Of a stretch of 43,166 nucleotides of DNA, positions 1 through 8,304 are shown piece after piece. The position numbers and the translations under genes were made by a program. The notes under the pieces are model-generated. The model was not told the DNA's origin. It searched no databases and worked only from the letters and a program-made list of their open reading frames with translations. Source of the DNA: Fimenecus sp964540535 (lineage in GTDB: Bacteria; Bacillota; Clostridia; Oscillospirales; Acutalibacteraceae); contig CAZIMO010000011.1 of assembly GCA_964540535.1 (NCBI GenBank), positions 1 through 43,166 of the forward strand. Reading direction: 5' to 3'. Within the stretch, counting starts at the first letter, position 1. Each line of letters opens with the position of its first letter.

Positions 1-437
<437 letters not shown>

Positions 438-505
438 ATTTTTCTTGGTCTCTTTTACAATTTCCTCTTTCACTCCTTTGTTCAGTTTTCAGGGTACATA
501 AATTC

Positions 506-533
506 AAACACCTTCAAATGAAGGTGTTTTTTT
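506..533 (+). terminator. Rho-independent terminator of the rRNA operon
   Basis: A perfect 10-bp stem (AAACACCTTC / GAAGGTGTTT, loop AAAT) runs straight into a T tract. It lies about 70 nt after the end of 23S, which leaves no room for a 117-nt 5S gene between them. The pyrimidine-rich stretch 439-490 before it is probably rRNA processing sequence. Confidence 0.85.
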
Positions 534-586
534 CTTGCTTGTTTTCTGTAAATATGTTATATTGATGATAGAATTAGGTGATATAT

Positions 587-1027
587 GTGAAAATTAATTT
601 TGCAATCAGAGAAGCTGTTATTTCAGACAGCTACGATATTTATCATATTAACAAGACGAGTTTAGGATATGACTACGATTATGAAAAGCAAAAAGCAAAA
701 ATGAAAGCAGTATTAAGCGATGATTCACAGGTTGTTTTTGTTGCTGATATTGGCGATAAAGCAGTCGGGTATATTCATCTTGCAAATTATGATGTAATTT
801 ATGCTGATAATTTCAAGAATTGTTTAGGTTTGGCCGTAGATAATGATTTCAAGCGCAACGGCATTGGCTCTGCACTTCTGCATAAGGCTGAAGAATGGGC
901 AAGAGAACACGGTGCATCGGGAATTAGACTTTGTTCCGGTATTGAACGAGAAAATGCCCATAAATTTTATTTATCACAAGGCTATATAGAAAACAAAATA
1001 CAGAAAAATTTGAAAAAGGTATTTTAA
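587..1027 (+). CDS. GNAT family N-acetyltransferase
   Basis: A protein of about 146 aa with the Gcn5-related acetyltransferase fold, expected to move an acetyl group from acetyl-CoA to an amine on a small molecule or protein. The acetyl-CoA-binding motif A is visible as a Val-Asp strand followed by an arginine-rich loop (FKRNGIGSALLHKAEEWA) at about residues 85-102. Motif B follows with the typical AHKFYLSQGY near the C terminus. I place the start at the GTG at 587, because AGGTGAT (576-582) is a well-spaced ribosome binding site for it. An in-frame GTG at 578 would sit on that site. It is the first gene after the rRNA operon and heads a group of small accessory genes. The substrate cannot be told from sequence. 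Confidence 0.85.
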   Translation: MKINFAIREAVISDSYDIYHINKTSLGYDYDYEKQKAKMKAVLSDDSQVVFVADIGDKAVGYIHLANYDVIYADNFKNCLGLAVDNDFKRNGIGSALLHKAEEWAREHGASGIRLCSGIERENAHKFYLSQGYIENKIQKNLKKVF

Positions 1028-1039
1028 TAGGTGAATTTG

Positions 1040-1432
1040 ATGTTCTATTCCTTTTCAACACAAGACGAAAGACGAATTTTCGGCGGTTCGGATTTTATAG
1101 AAATTCAATTTTGCAGCTTGCCTCCTGACGCCAAAATAGAAAAAATCATATCAGCAGACACTTTAGACAACTGGCACGATGATTCTTTGTATATAAAGGG
1201 CGATGATGTCAATGCGTTTTTGAATGAATATAGCTGCATATTTGACTGTGGTATTTATGGAAATTCAGAAATTGGTTCAGTAGATATATACGGAATAAAT
1301 TATTACAGTCCCGATTTTATTGAACCTATAATTGCAAAGCTTATGAATTTTAAACCCACAGATTATGAAATCCTTACGGAATGGCTCAACAAAGCAAAAA
1401 AATATAACGGATTTTACATTTTAGGTATTTAA
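1040..1432 (+). CDS. Hypothetical protein (about 130 aa)
   Basis: I do not recognise this protein. It is acidic, soluble and rich in Tyr, Asp and Ile, with no signal peptide or membrane segment and no clear catalytic motif. A short alpha-helical C terminus ends in FYILGI. The ATG at 1040 is preferred over the in-frame GTG at 1031 because TAGGTG at 1028-1033 is a good ribosome binding site 6 nt upstream of it. It starts 12 nt after the GNAT gene and its stop abuts the next gene, so these genes probably form one transcript. Size and setting resemble small immunity-type proteins, but that is only contextual. Confidence 0.6.
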   Translation: MFYSFSTQDERRIFGGSDFIEIQFCSLPPDAKIEKIISADTLDNWHDDSLYIKGDDVNAFLNEYSCIFDCGIYGNSEIGSVDIYGINYYSPDFIEPIIAKLMNFKPTDYEILTEWLNKAKKYNGFYILGI

Positions 1433-1433
1433 T

Positions 1434-1628
1434 ATGGAATTAGACAGAAAATTTTTGAAACAGCTTTGGAATAACGAAAAAGTATTATGTCCTAAATGTA
1501 ATGAAGAAATTTTAGTTCCATTGCATAAAAAGAAAAAGGATAACACCGATTTTCAATGTCCCAATTGCCAAGAAATATACAGAACAATAAACATTTTAAA
1601 CGAATTGTTGAATGCGAATAAACAGTGA
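1434..1628 (+). CDS. Small zinc-ribbon protein (64 aa)
   Basis: A 64-aa protein with two CxxC knuckles: CPKC at about residues 19-22 and CPNC at about 42-45. They are separated by a lysine-rich linker, the arrangement of a zinc ribbon binding one Zn(II). Such mini-proteins often bind nucleic acid or act as adaptors, but no specific function can be given. The ATG lies one base after the stop of the preceding gene. The end overlaps the extended reading frame of the next gene by 4 nt. Tight packing suggests co-translation with its neighbours. Confidence 0.65.
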   Translation: MELDRKFLKQLWNNEKVLCPKCNEEILVPLHKKKKDNTDFQCPNCQEIYRTINILNELLNANKQ

Positions 1629-1648
1629 GATGTAAGGCGGAATGTGAA

Positions 1649-2482
1649 ATGCAAGACGGTCTTAAAATATTGTTAGAGACATATTGGTCAAGTAATGGTT
1701 GGAGATATAAAGCATTATTATCGGAAGAGTTTGAATTGGCAAAACAAGAGGGATATATGTTTGATTACCCAAAATATATTTCTCATGACGAAACATTAAA
1801 CAAGCTTGACATTTTATTGAAAAAAATTGACCCTAAAGATGTAGCTAATGCTTTTTTGTATAGTTTATCTACGAGAAAACTTGAATATCGTTCAATATTA
1901 GGAAGTTATTATTATGCTAAGGCTATTCCCAAGCATGCGGTATATGATCCTTATAATAAGCAAAATTCAATGCATTGCTATATGTGCGGGTGGTATGCAT
2001 GGCATGAAGAACCGACTGAATTTGATTTAAAACGCGGATTAAATATATTTAATTTTGTAAGATACAAATTTGGCGGTACAGGACATGATGGAATCGATTA
2101 CGCCTTATTTGACATTGAACAATTTTTAAAATTACCTAAAGTAGCTCCAACCGATGCAGATCGAAAAATTTTGAAAAAAATACTGCAATGTGTAGATAAA
2201 ATTGAGCAAAAAAATAAGGTCGGTAAACTGAGAGATACAATAGTAAAAGAAAAAATATTTAAAAGCAATAAAAATGAAATTAGTGTTATTTTAGATATTT
2301 TAGGAATATGCGGTGTGTTGTCAAGTGAAACTTTTCCTTGTTATGAAGATAAGTTTGTTGATGAGTATGACAGGTCACCGGCTGAGCATACAAATGATTT
2401 TAGCTATCCCGTGAATAGATGGCGAGCATCAGACGGCATAAATTATGCAAGATTTGAAAAGGTTTTTAATTACAAAATTTAA
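1649..2482 (+). CDS. Hypothetical protein (about 277 aa)
   Basis: I do not recognise the family. The protein appears soluble, with alternating helical segments and a central patch with a Cys-x-x-Cys and several Trp/His residues (CYMCGWYAWHEE, about residues 110-121) that could bind a metal. A Gly-rich segment (FGGTGHDG) follows. The C-terminal part has a Cys-Tyr-Glu-Asp-Lys segment and an R-W-R-A-S-D-G-I-N-Y motif. The ATG at 1649 is chosen because AAGGCGG (1633-1639) lies at suitable spacing; an upstream GTG at 1625 lacks this support. It is the fourth gene of the accessory group behind the rRNA operon. A role as an immunity or stress protein is possible but unsupported by any motif. Confidence 0.6.
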   Translation: MQDGLKILLETYWSSNGWRYKALLSEEFELAKQEGYMFDYPKYISHDETLNKLDILLKKIDPKDVANAFLYSLSTRKLEYRSILGSYYYAKAIPKHAVYDPYNKQNSMHCYMCGWYAWHEEPTEFDLKRGLNIFNFVRYKFGGTGHDGIDYALFDIEQFLKLPKVAPTDADRKILKKILQCVDKIEQKNKVGKLRDTIVKEKIFKSNKNEISVILDILGICGVLSSETFPCYEDKFVDEYDRSPAEHTNDFSYPVNRWRASDGINYARFEKVFNYKI

Positions 2483-2497
2483 AGGAAGATATAAATT

Positions 2498-3178
2498 ATG
2501 GGATTTTTTGACAAATTCAAAAAGCATATTATAAATAATGAAACCGCAGAAACAGATGAACAAGATACCGTATATGCACCTGGATGGGATGCAATTACAG
2601 CAGAATGTGACAGGGTTTATCCAAACCAAAAGAATCCGAAGCATTACGGAACTTTAATAGATTGGAGATTCGGGGGAAACAATCCGCTTCAAGGCGTAAG
2701 CGTTTATGACGGCAGTAATTATTGGCATTTTGTAACTTACGGATTATCTGAATTATATGAAAAAGAGTCAGATATAAAAGAAATAAGCGGATACGGAATG
2801 GAATTTACCTTTAAGTTAAAAAAGGATAAATACGAAAATGAAGAAAATGAAATAAGATGCGTATGCGGAATTTTGCAGTCAATCGCGCTAATTACATTTA
2901 CTAAAGGTGAACTGTTTAACACTTATGAAACATTGTATACAGGGCAAACAGAGGGGATTGATTGCAGCAGAAGCTCTAATATAACGGGTTTTATTACTAT
3001 TCCGGATGATAAATTCCGTGAAATTACTACACCGAATGGTAAGGTTTGCTTCGTTGAATTTGTCGGAGCAACTGACAGCGAATTAAAAGCAGCTTTGAAT
3101 AGAGAAATCAGCGTAAAAGAGTTATATGAAAAGCTTGGTTCTGATATAACCGATTATAACAGAAAAGCTGTTATATAA
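2498..3178 (+). CDS. Suppressor of fused (SUFU)-domain protein
   Basis: A 226-aa protein matching the bacterial SUFU domain: an N-terminal GWDAI-x-AEC segment (about residues 28-36), then HYGTLIDWRFGGNNPLQGVSVY, then a W-HFVTYGLSELYEKE segment, and a strongly conserved GYGMEFTFKLKK (about residues 95-106). In bacteria this family is known mostly as immunity proteins of polymorphic toxin systems and as stand-alone proteins of unknown role. The ATG has a strong AAAGGAAG site 8 nt upstream. No toxin gene is visible beside it, so it would be an orphan immunity gene if that role applies. The assignment of the domain is firm; the function is inferred. Confidence 0.8.
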   Translation: MGFFDKFKKHIINNETAETDEQDTVYAPGWDAITAECDRVYPNQKNPKHYGTLIDWRFGGNNPLQGVSVYDGSNYWHFVTYGLSELYEKESDIKEISGYGMEFTFKLKKDKYENEENEIRCVCGILQSIALITFTKGELFNTYETLYTGQTEGIDCSRSSNITGFITIPDDKFREITTPNGKVCFVEFVGATDSELKAALNREISVKELYEKLGSDITDYNRKAVI

Positions 3179-3195
3179 ATTCAGGGGTTAAACTT

Positions 3196-3750
3196 ATGAA
3201 ATTAGAAGATATAAGTTTAGAAAAGTTATGGGAATTATTCCCAATCACATTTACTGATTATTCTGAAAAATTTATAGATGTTTATTTTGAAGAAGAAAAT
3301 ATTTTAAAAACTTTAATCGGTGATTACATAAAAAGAATAAGTCATATCGGCAGTACATCAATTAAAAATATAAAAACAAAACCGATAGTGGATATTTTAA
3401 TAGAAACTGATTTCAATGATATGGATAGTATTAAAGAAATATTGCTGAACCATGATTATATTTTAATGAGCGAAGCTTTGAATAAAATATCTTTTAATAA
3501 AGGCTATACAATAAACGGATATGCTGATAAGGTTTTTCATATTCATATTAAAAAATTCGGAGATTGCGATGAACTGTATTTCAGAGATTATTTAAACAGT
3601 AATGCAGAAAAAGCCGAAGAATACGAAAGATTAAAAATAGAGCTTTATTATAAATACAAACCTAACAGAGATTTATACACAGACGGCAAAACAGAATTCG
3701 TTAATGAAACAGTACGTCTGGCTAAGGAAGAATATAAGGGTAAATATTAA
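3196..3750 (+). CDS. GrpB family protein (UPF0157, nucleotidyltransferase-like)
   Basis: A 184-aa member of the GrpB family, which has a nucleotidyltransferase-like fold. The family signature is visible: HIGSTSIKNIKTKPIVDILIE (about residues 51-71, only the core quoted), where the GST and the acidic D-x-L-I-E strand mark the nucleotidyltransferase core. A conserved HIH-x-K motif and FRDYLNSN follow at about residues 115-135. The biochemical role is undefined in most bacteria; related domains occur fused to dephospho-CoA kinase. The gene starts 15 nt after the SUFU gene, with AGGGG as ribosome binding site, and is the last of the accessory transcript. Confidence 0.82.
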   Translation: MKLEDISLEKLWELFPITFTDYSEKFIDVYFEEENILKTLIGDYIKRISHIGSTSIKNIKTKPIVDILIETDFNDMDSIKEILLNHDYILMSEALNKISFNKGYTINGYADKVFHIHIKKFGDCDELYFRDYLNSNAEKAEEYERLKIELYYKYKPNRDLYTDGKTEFVNETVRLAKEEYKGKY

Positions 3751-3781
3751 CCGTTTACGAAAAATCCGAAACATACTGAAG

Positions 3782-3831
3782 TTGAATTTGCATAGTTAAA
3801 TTCAATTTTCCCAACTAAACCATTGGTTTAG
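3782..3831. promoter_or_regulatory. Two inverted repeats between grpB-like gene and XRE regulator
   Basis: Two separate dyads lie here. TTGAATTT / AAATTCAA (3782-3789 and 3798-3805, 8-nt gap) is followed by TTTTC and may be a weak AT-rich terminator for the accessory transcript. CTAAACC-ATT-GGTTTAG (3815-3831) is a compact palindrome of the size bound by a dimeric helix-turn-helix protein. It sits about 70 nt before the XRE regulator gene and may be its own operator. Both roles are inferred from symmetry alone. Confidence 0.4.
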
Positions 3832-3901
3832 AAAATGAAACTAACAGAATATAATCGGTTTACTTTTCTTTGTGGTAATATGATATTAAGGAGGAATCAT
3901 T

Positions 3902-4324
3902 ATGAGTAAAAAAGAAAACAAGACCTTTGCTGATGTCATAGTTCAATTAAGAAAAGAAAAAGGTATGACACAGCAGGAATTAGCAGACAAACTTCATATT
4001 ACTGATAAAGCAGTAAGTAAATGGGAAAGGAATTTATCATATCCGGATATAACGTCTATTTCCAAATTAGCAGAAATATTAGGAGTAGAAAGTTCTTATT
4101 TGCTTGATGCCTGTAAAAAAGAAGATTCAGAAAATCCATATATTAAAAAAATAAATATAAAACAAATAATCAATTTGATTTGTAAAGCAGTTGGTGTCGG
4201 TATGGGCGTTGCTGTTGTCGTTCTTAATATACTCGGCGAGCTTCAAGTCAGCAATGCTATTGCTATGTTGGGAATAGGATTGGCTTGTATCAGTATTTCA
4301 CTGTTGCCTAACAATAAAGAATAG
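3902..4324 (+). CDS. XRE-family transcriptional regulator with C-terminal membrane segments
   Basis: A 140-aa protein with an N-terminal helix-turn-helix of the Cro/C1 type (about residues 9-63). The core is MTQQELADKLHITDKAVSKW with ER-x-LSYPDI behind it, the standard DNA-recognition pattern. Residues about 90-138 contain two hydrophobic stretches (AVGVGMGVAVVVLNIL and AIAMLGIGLACISISLL), which predict that the regulator is anchored in the membrane. This arrangement is common in clostridial regulators that may sense envelope or peptide signals. The start has a near-perfect AAGGAGGAATC site. It is transcribed apart from the genes before it and is separated from gdhA by a terminator. Confidence 0.85.
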   Translation: MSKKENKTFADVIVQLRKEKGMTQQELADKLHITDKAVSKWERNLSYPDITSISKLAEILGVESSYLLDACKKEDSENPYIKKINIKQIINLICKAVGVGMGVAVVVLNILGELQVSNAIAMLGIGLACISISLLPNNKE

Positions 4325-4387
4325 TTTAAATTCAGCATTAGAATTGAAAATTTCAATTTTAATTTATAGGTTTTTACACAAAATTAT

Positions 4388-4416
4388 CCCCCGTACTTTT
4401 AAAGTACGGGGGTTTT
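4388..4416. terminator. Terminator between XRE regulator and gdhA
   Basis: A 12-bp GC-rich inverted repeat (CCCCCGTACTTT / AAAGTACGGGGG) is followed on the plus strand by TTTT. It sits between two convergent genes and probably stops transcription from the plus-strand regulator; the stem may also serve gdhA, although the T tract on that side is weaker. Confidence 0.8.
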
Positions 4417-4442
4417 GCTACTATGATGAATGTTTTGATTTA

Positions 4443-5789
4443 TCAATAAACACCCTGCTGGAGCATTGCTTCTGCAACCTTTTCAAAGCCTGCAATGTTT
4501 GCACCTGCAATAAGGTCATAGCCGATACCGTAGCGTTCCGAAGCGTCTACTGAAATATCATAGATATTTTTCATAGCGGTTTTCAGCATTTCATCAACCT
4601 TTTCGGCTGTCCATGAAAGACGCTGGCTATTTTGGCTCATTTCAAGACCCGAAACACAAACGCCGCCTGCGTTCACTGCCTTTGACGGAGCAACAATTAC
4701 GCCGTTCTCAACAAAGTATGCAACTGCTTCTGCTGTTGTGGGCATATTGGCAACCTCAATGTAATACTTTGTGCCGTTTGCAACGATTTTCTTTGCTTCT
4801 TCAAGTGTAACCTCGTTCTGTGTTGCGCAGGGGAGAGCAATGTCAACCTTAACGCCCCAAGGCTTTTCGCCCGGGTGGAATTCTGCACCGAATTTATCAG
4901 CATAATCCTTTGCTTTATCTCTTCCGGATGCACGCATTTCAAGAAGATAATTGATTTTTTCTTCTGTTACAATGCCGTCTTTATCATAAACATAACCGTC
5001 AGGACCGCTGATTGTAAGGGGAATACCGCCAAGCTCGGTGATTTTTTTGATTGCACCCCAAGCAACATTGCCGAAACCTGAAACTGCAAATGTCTTACCT
5101 TTAATTTTCTCGCCCTCGTGAGCAAGAACCTCGTTTGTGTAATAAATTGCGCCGTATCCCGTAGCTTCGGGTCTAATAAGCGAACCACCGTATGCACGGC
5201 CCTTGCCTGTAAGAACGCCGTTTTCAAACGCGCCCTTAATTCTCTTATACTGACCGAATAAATAGCCGATTTCTTTGCCGCTTACACCTATATCACCTGC
5301 GGGAACATCGACGTCAGGACCTATATGACGCTGAAGTTCAGTCATAAATGCCTGACAGAAACGCATAATTTCACCGTCGCTCTTACCAACGGGGTTAAAA
5401 TCGGAACCGCCTTTGGCTCCGCCCATAGGAAGACCTGTGAGTGAGTTTTTGAATGTCTGTTCAAACCCTAAGAAGAAAATGATACTTGAGTTTACACTTG
5501 GGTGAAAACGAAGACCTCCTTTGTAAGGCCCGATAGCAGAGTTAAACTGCACACGGTAACCTCTGTTCACCTGTGTCTGACCCTTATCGTCAACCCAGGC
5601 AACACGGAATGTTACAAGTCTCTCGGGTTCAGCCATTCTTCCCAAAATATCGTACTTCTCGTATTCGGGGTGGGCTTCAACAACTTTTTCGAGCGAACCG
5701 AAAACTTCTTTTACACATTGAAGAAATTCGGGTTTGTCGCCGTCACGCTGTTCAACCCTTTTAATGACACTTTCAATATAATTATTCAT
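4443..5789 (-). CDS. gdhA: NADP-specific glutamate dehydrogenase
   Basis: Converts 2-oxoglutarate and ammonium to glutamate with NADPH in the cytoplasm, a main ammonium-assimilation route in gut clostridia. At 448 aa it has the full length of the hexameric bacterial enzyme. The substrate-binding segment PMGGAKGG and the catalytic PAGDIGVSGKEIG motif (about residues 160-175) are intact. The Rossmann loop VSGFGNVAWGA and the C-terminal VAPSKAVNAGGVCVSGLEM are also present. The start is supported by a strong AAGGAGG site. It is monocistronic, transcribed away from tsaE, with a promoter at 5821-5850 and a terminator at 4388-4416. NADP rather than NAD preference is inferred from overall similarity to the 450-aa class. 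Confidence 0.97.
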   Translation of the reverse strand: MNNYIESVIKRVEQRDGDKPEFLQCVKEVFGSLEKVVEAHPEYEKYDILGRMAEPERLVTFRVAWVDDKGQTQVNRGYRVQFNSAIGPYKGGLRFHPSVNSSIIFFLGFEQTFKNSLTGLPMGGAKGGSDFNPVGKSDGEIMRFCQAFMTELQRHIGPDVDVPAGDIGVSGKEIGYLFGQYKRIKGAFENGVLTGKGRAYGGSLIRPEATGYGAIYYTNEVLAHEGEKIKGKTFAVSGFGNVAWGAIKKITELGGIPLTISGPDGYVYDKDGIVTEEKINYLLEMRASGRDKAKDYADKFGAEFHPGEKPWGVKVDIALPCATQNEVTLEEAKKIVANGTKYYIEVANMPTTAEAVAYFVENGVIVAPSKAVNAGGVCVSGLEMSQNSQRLSWTAEKVDEMLKTAMKNIYDISVDASERYGIGYDLIAGANIAGFEKVAEAMLQQGVY

Positions 5790-5820
5790 AATAATAAGAC
5801 CTCCTTGCCTTATGTATAAA

Positions 5821-5850
5821 ATTATATCATAATTTGAGTTCTGCTTTCAA
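5821..5850 (-). promoter_or_regulatory. gdhA promoter
   Basis: Read on the minus strand: TTGAAA, an 18-bp spacer, then TATAAT, about 30 nt before the gdhA start. It is a good sigma-A type match. Confidence 0.6.
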
Positions 5851-5985
5851 GTTGCAATACAGTATATTTTTGGTATTTGATTTTGTTTATAATAGCTGAA
5901 AAATATTAAAAAGTGTCTAATTTGTAATTTACTATTATGAAAATCTGTGATAAAATAAGTAGGAAAAAATACAAACGGTGGATTT

Positions 5986-6414
5986 ATGCAGAAATTTGTA
6001 ACAAACAATGCAGAAGAAACAATTGAATTAGGTTGCAGATTAGCTGAAAAACTTGCAGGCAGAACTGTCGTTGCGTTTTTCGGCGGACTCGGTATGGGCA
6101 AAACCGCTTTTACCAGAGGAATGGCAAAGGCTCTTTGCGTAAAAGAAGAGGTGAGCAGTCCCACGTTCGCCATTGTTAATGATTACGGCGGAAATCCGCC
6201 CCTTTATCATTTTGATATGTATCGTGTTGAATCATGGGATGATTTGTATTCAAGCGGATTTTTTGATTTTTATGAGGCGGGCGGAATTTTAGCAGTTGAA
6301 TGGAGCGAAAATATCGAAAACGCTCTGCCCGAAAATACAATAAGAGTAGAATTTCAAAGAGGCGAAAATGATAATCAGCGAATTATCACCATTGACGGAG
6401 GTGTTACTATATGA
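5986..6414 (+). CDS. tsaE: tRNA threonylcarbamoyladenosine biosynthesis ATPase TsaE
   Basis: The ATPase partner of TsaB and TsaD in making N6-threonylcarbamoyladenosine at position 37 of ANN-decoding tRNAs. The 142-aa length is standard. The Walker A loop GGLGMGKTAFTRG is at about residues 33-45. It is followed by the family-specific SPTFAIVNDY and HFDMYRVESWDDLYSSGF segments, and by AVEWSEN near the C terminus. Its ATG is preceded by CGGTGGAT. The stop overlaps the tsaB start by 4 nt (ATGA), so the two are translationally coupled. tsaD is not in this window. Confidence 0.95.
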   Translation: MQKFVTNNAEETIELGCRLAEKLAGRTVVAFFGGLGMGKTAFTRGMAKALCVKEEVSSPTFAIVNDYGGNPPLYHFDMYRVESWDDLYSSGFFDFYEAGGILAVEWSENIENALPENTIRVEFQRGENDNQRIITIDGGVTI

Positions 6415-7118
6415 AGATTTTATCACTTGATTCAACATCGGTAACAGCATCTGTTGCAATTACTGAAAACGGCAAAACGCTTGCTGAAAATTTTATAAAT
6501 AACGGGCTTACTCACAGTCAAACACTTATGCCGTTAGCAGAAAAAACTCTTGCTGACAGCGGTGTTGCGATAAATGATATTGATTTATTTGCAGCAACTG
6601 TCGGTCCCGGTTCGTTCACAGGCGTAAGAATAGGTATTGCTTCGGTTAAGGGTATGGCGGACGCTTTGAAAAAAGACTGCTTTGCTGTTTCAACTCTTGA
6701 AGCGATAGCAGAACCGCTTGAAAATGAAGATGTTATAGCCTGCGCCGTAATGGATGCGCGCTGTAATCAAGTTTACACCGCGATTTTTGAAAACGGCAAC
6801 CGTCTTTGTGAAGATAAAGCTGTGTTAATAGACGAATTAGGCAAAGAACTTATGCAATACAACAAAAAAGTTGTATTTATCGGCGACGGCGCGAAGCTTT
6901 GCTATAACAGATTGAGTGAAACTCTGCAAAACTGCGAAATTGCAGGCGAAGATATTCTTTATATACATGCTTCAAGCATAGGCAGACTTGCGGACGGTAA
7001 AATAAACAAAGGTGAAACTCTTACTTTATCAGCAGATTTAGTTCCTTTTTATTTGAGATTACCTCAAGCGGAAAGAGAACTTAATAATAAGAAATCATTA
7101 AAGAAACAAGGAGAATGA
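6411..7118 (+). CDS. tsaB: tRNA threonylcarbamoyladenosine biosynthesis protein TsaB
   Basis: A 235-aa ASKHA-fold pseudo-enzyme that scaffolds TsaD and TsaE in the t6A pathway. The N-terminal LSLDSTSVTASVAI strand and the conserved GPGSFTGVRIGIASVKGMA (about residues 67-85) identify it. The middle DARCNQVYTAIF strand is also typical of the family. It follows tsaE with a 4-nt overlap. In many Firmicutes rimI and tsaD come next; here rpiB follows directly, so the usual cluster is broken after tsaB. GACGGAGGTG provides the ribosome binding site. Confidence 0.94.
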   Translation: MKILSLDSTSVTASVAITENGKTLAENFINNGLTHSQTLMPLAEKTLADSGVAINDIDLFAATVGPGSFTGVRIGIASVKGMADALKKDCFAVSTLEAIAEPLENEDVIACAVMDARCNQVYTAIFENGNRLCEDKAVLIDELGKELMQYNKKVVFIGDGAKLCYNRLSETLQNCEIAGEDILYIHASSIGRLADGKINKGETLTLSADLVPFYLRLPQAERELNNKKSLKKQGE

Positions 7119-7120
7119 GT

Positions 7121-7558
7121 ATGATAGCATTAGGCGCAGACCATGGCGGATTTGAACTGAAAGAGGCTATAAAAAAGCATCTTGACGAAAGAAAAATTGA
7201 ATATATTGACTGCGGAACATACACTGCCGAGTCAATTGATTATGCTCCGATCGCAAAAAAAACTTGTGAAAAGGTAATAAGCGGTGAGTGTGAAAAAGCA
7301 ATTCTTTGCTGCGGAACAGGTATCGGAATTTCAATGGCAGCTAACAAGGTTAAGGGAATCCGTGCGGCTTGCTGTTCAGATTATTTCAGTGCAAAATTTA
7401 CAAGACTTCATAACGATGCAAACGCTCTTTGTATGGGCGGCCGTGTTGTAGGCGCAGGTCTTGCAACAGAGCTTGTTGATGTGTTCCTTGATACTGAATT
7501 TGAGGGCGGCAGACATCAGCGCAGAGTTGATCAGATTATGGATATAGAAAATTCATAA
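7121..7558 (+). CDS. rpiB: Ribose-5-phosphate isomerase B (RpiB/LacAB family)
   Basis: Interconverts ribose 5-phosphate and ribulose 5-phosphate in the pentose phosphate pathway. Residues about 3-13 carry the ALGADHGGFEL motif. The catalytic-cysteine loop CCGTGIGISMAANKV lies at about residues 64-78, and HNDANALCMGGRVVG at about 97-111. At 145 aa it has the usual length. I start at the ATG at 7121 because the AAGGAG site is 7 nt upstream; the ATG at 7115 lies too close to that site. The gene begins 2 nt after the tsaB stop. The LacA/LacB galactose-6-phosphate isomerases are close relatives, but no lac genes are nearby. Confidence 0.92.
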   Translation: MIALGADHGGFELKEAIKKHLDERKIEYIDCGTYTAESIDYAPIAKKTCEKVISGECEKAILCCGTGIGISMAANKVKGIRAACCSDYFSAKFTRLHNDANALCMGGRVVGAGLATELVDVFLDTEFEGGRHQRRVDQIMDIENS

Positions 7559-7564
7559 AAAATC

Positions 7565-7593
7565 TTGTCAATTATAAATTAGAAGTATATAAT
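7565..7593 (+). promoter_or_regulatory. upp promoter
   Basis: TTGTCA, a 17-bp spacer, then TATAAT, close to the sigma-A consensus, 33 nt before the upp start. It suggests upp can be transcribed apart from tsaE-tsaB-rpiB. Confidence 0.7.
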
Positions 7594-7625
7594 CATTATG
7601 AAAATTTGATTTGGAGGCAGTTAAA

Positions 7626-8252
7626 ATGGCAGTAACAATTACAAACCATCCCCTTATTCAGCATAAGCTTACTCTTTTAAGAGATAAAAACACAGGTTCA
7701 AAAGAGTTCAGAGCGCTTGTTTCGGAAATAGCAACTCTTATGTGCTATGAAGCAACCCGTGACCTTCCTCTTGAAGAGGTTGAAATTGAAACACCTATTC
7801 AAAAGACAAAAACAAAGGTGATTTCGGGTAAAACTCTTGCATTTGTTCCGATTCTCCGTGCAGGCACAGGTATGCTCGACGGTGTTCTTTCTCTTGTTCC
7901 GTCTGCAAAGGTAGGTCATATCGGTATGTACCGTGACCCTGAAACAGCACTTCCGATTCCTTATTACTGCAAGCTTCCGTCAGATATTGAAGAGCGTGAG
8001 GTTATCGTTCTTGATCCCATGCTTGCAACAGGCGGTTCAGCAATTGACGCAATTTCTCAAATTAAAGCATATCACCCAAAATCAATCAAATTTATGGGTA
8101 TTATTGCAGCTCCCGAAGGAATGTCTGCTCTTACAGAGGCTCATCCGGATGTTGACATTTACTGCGCGGCTCTCGATGAAAGACTTAACGAGCATAAATA
8201 TATTATTCCAGGCCTCGGCGACGCAGGCGACAGAATTTTCGGCACAAAATAA
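7626..8252 (+). CDS. upp: Uracil phosphoribosyltransferase
   Basis: Salvages uracil: uracil plus PRPP gives UMP and pyrophosphate. The 208-aa protein carries the N-terminal ITNHPLIQHKLTLLRDKNT, the FVPILRAGTGMLDG loop, and the PRPP-binding VLDPMLATGGSAIDAI (about residues 123-138). The uracil-binding C-terminal YIIPGLGDAGDRIFGT completes the family pattern. The start at 7626 follows a TTGGAGG site; a TTG five codons earlier lies inside that site. It has its own promoter just upstream and a strong terminator just downstream. Confidence 0.97.
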   Translation: MAVTITNHPLIQHKLTLLRDKNTGSKEFRALVSEIATLMCYEATRDLPLEEVEIETPIQKTKTKVISGKTLAFVPILRAGTGMLDGVLSLVPSAKVGHIGMYRDPETALPIPYYCKLPSDIEEREVIVLDPMLATGGSAIDAISQIKAYHPKSIKFMGIIAAPEGMSALTEAHPDVDIYCAALDERLNEHKYIIPGLGDAGDRIFGTK

Positions 8253-8265
8253 GACTATAAAATAT

Positions 8266-8301
8266 AACAGCGTATGGGTTGGAATTCCATACGCTGTTTT
8301 T
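8266..8301. terminator. Bidirectional terminator between upp and the sirtuin gene
   Basis: A perfect 12-bp stem (AACAGCGTATGG / CCATACGCTGTT, 9-nt loop) is flanked by T tracts on the plus strand and by A tracts that read as T on the minus strand. It ends upp and also the long minus-strand operon that closes at 8305. Confidence 0.9.
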
Positions 8302-8304
8302 GTA

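Noticed and set aside
438..577. 5S rRNA or tRNA after 23S
   Set aside because: The space before the terminator is too short for 5S and no cloverleaf or CCA end could be seen.
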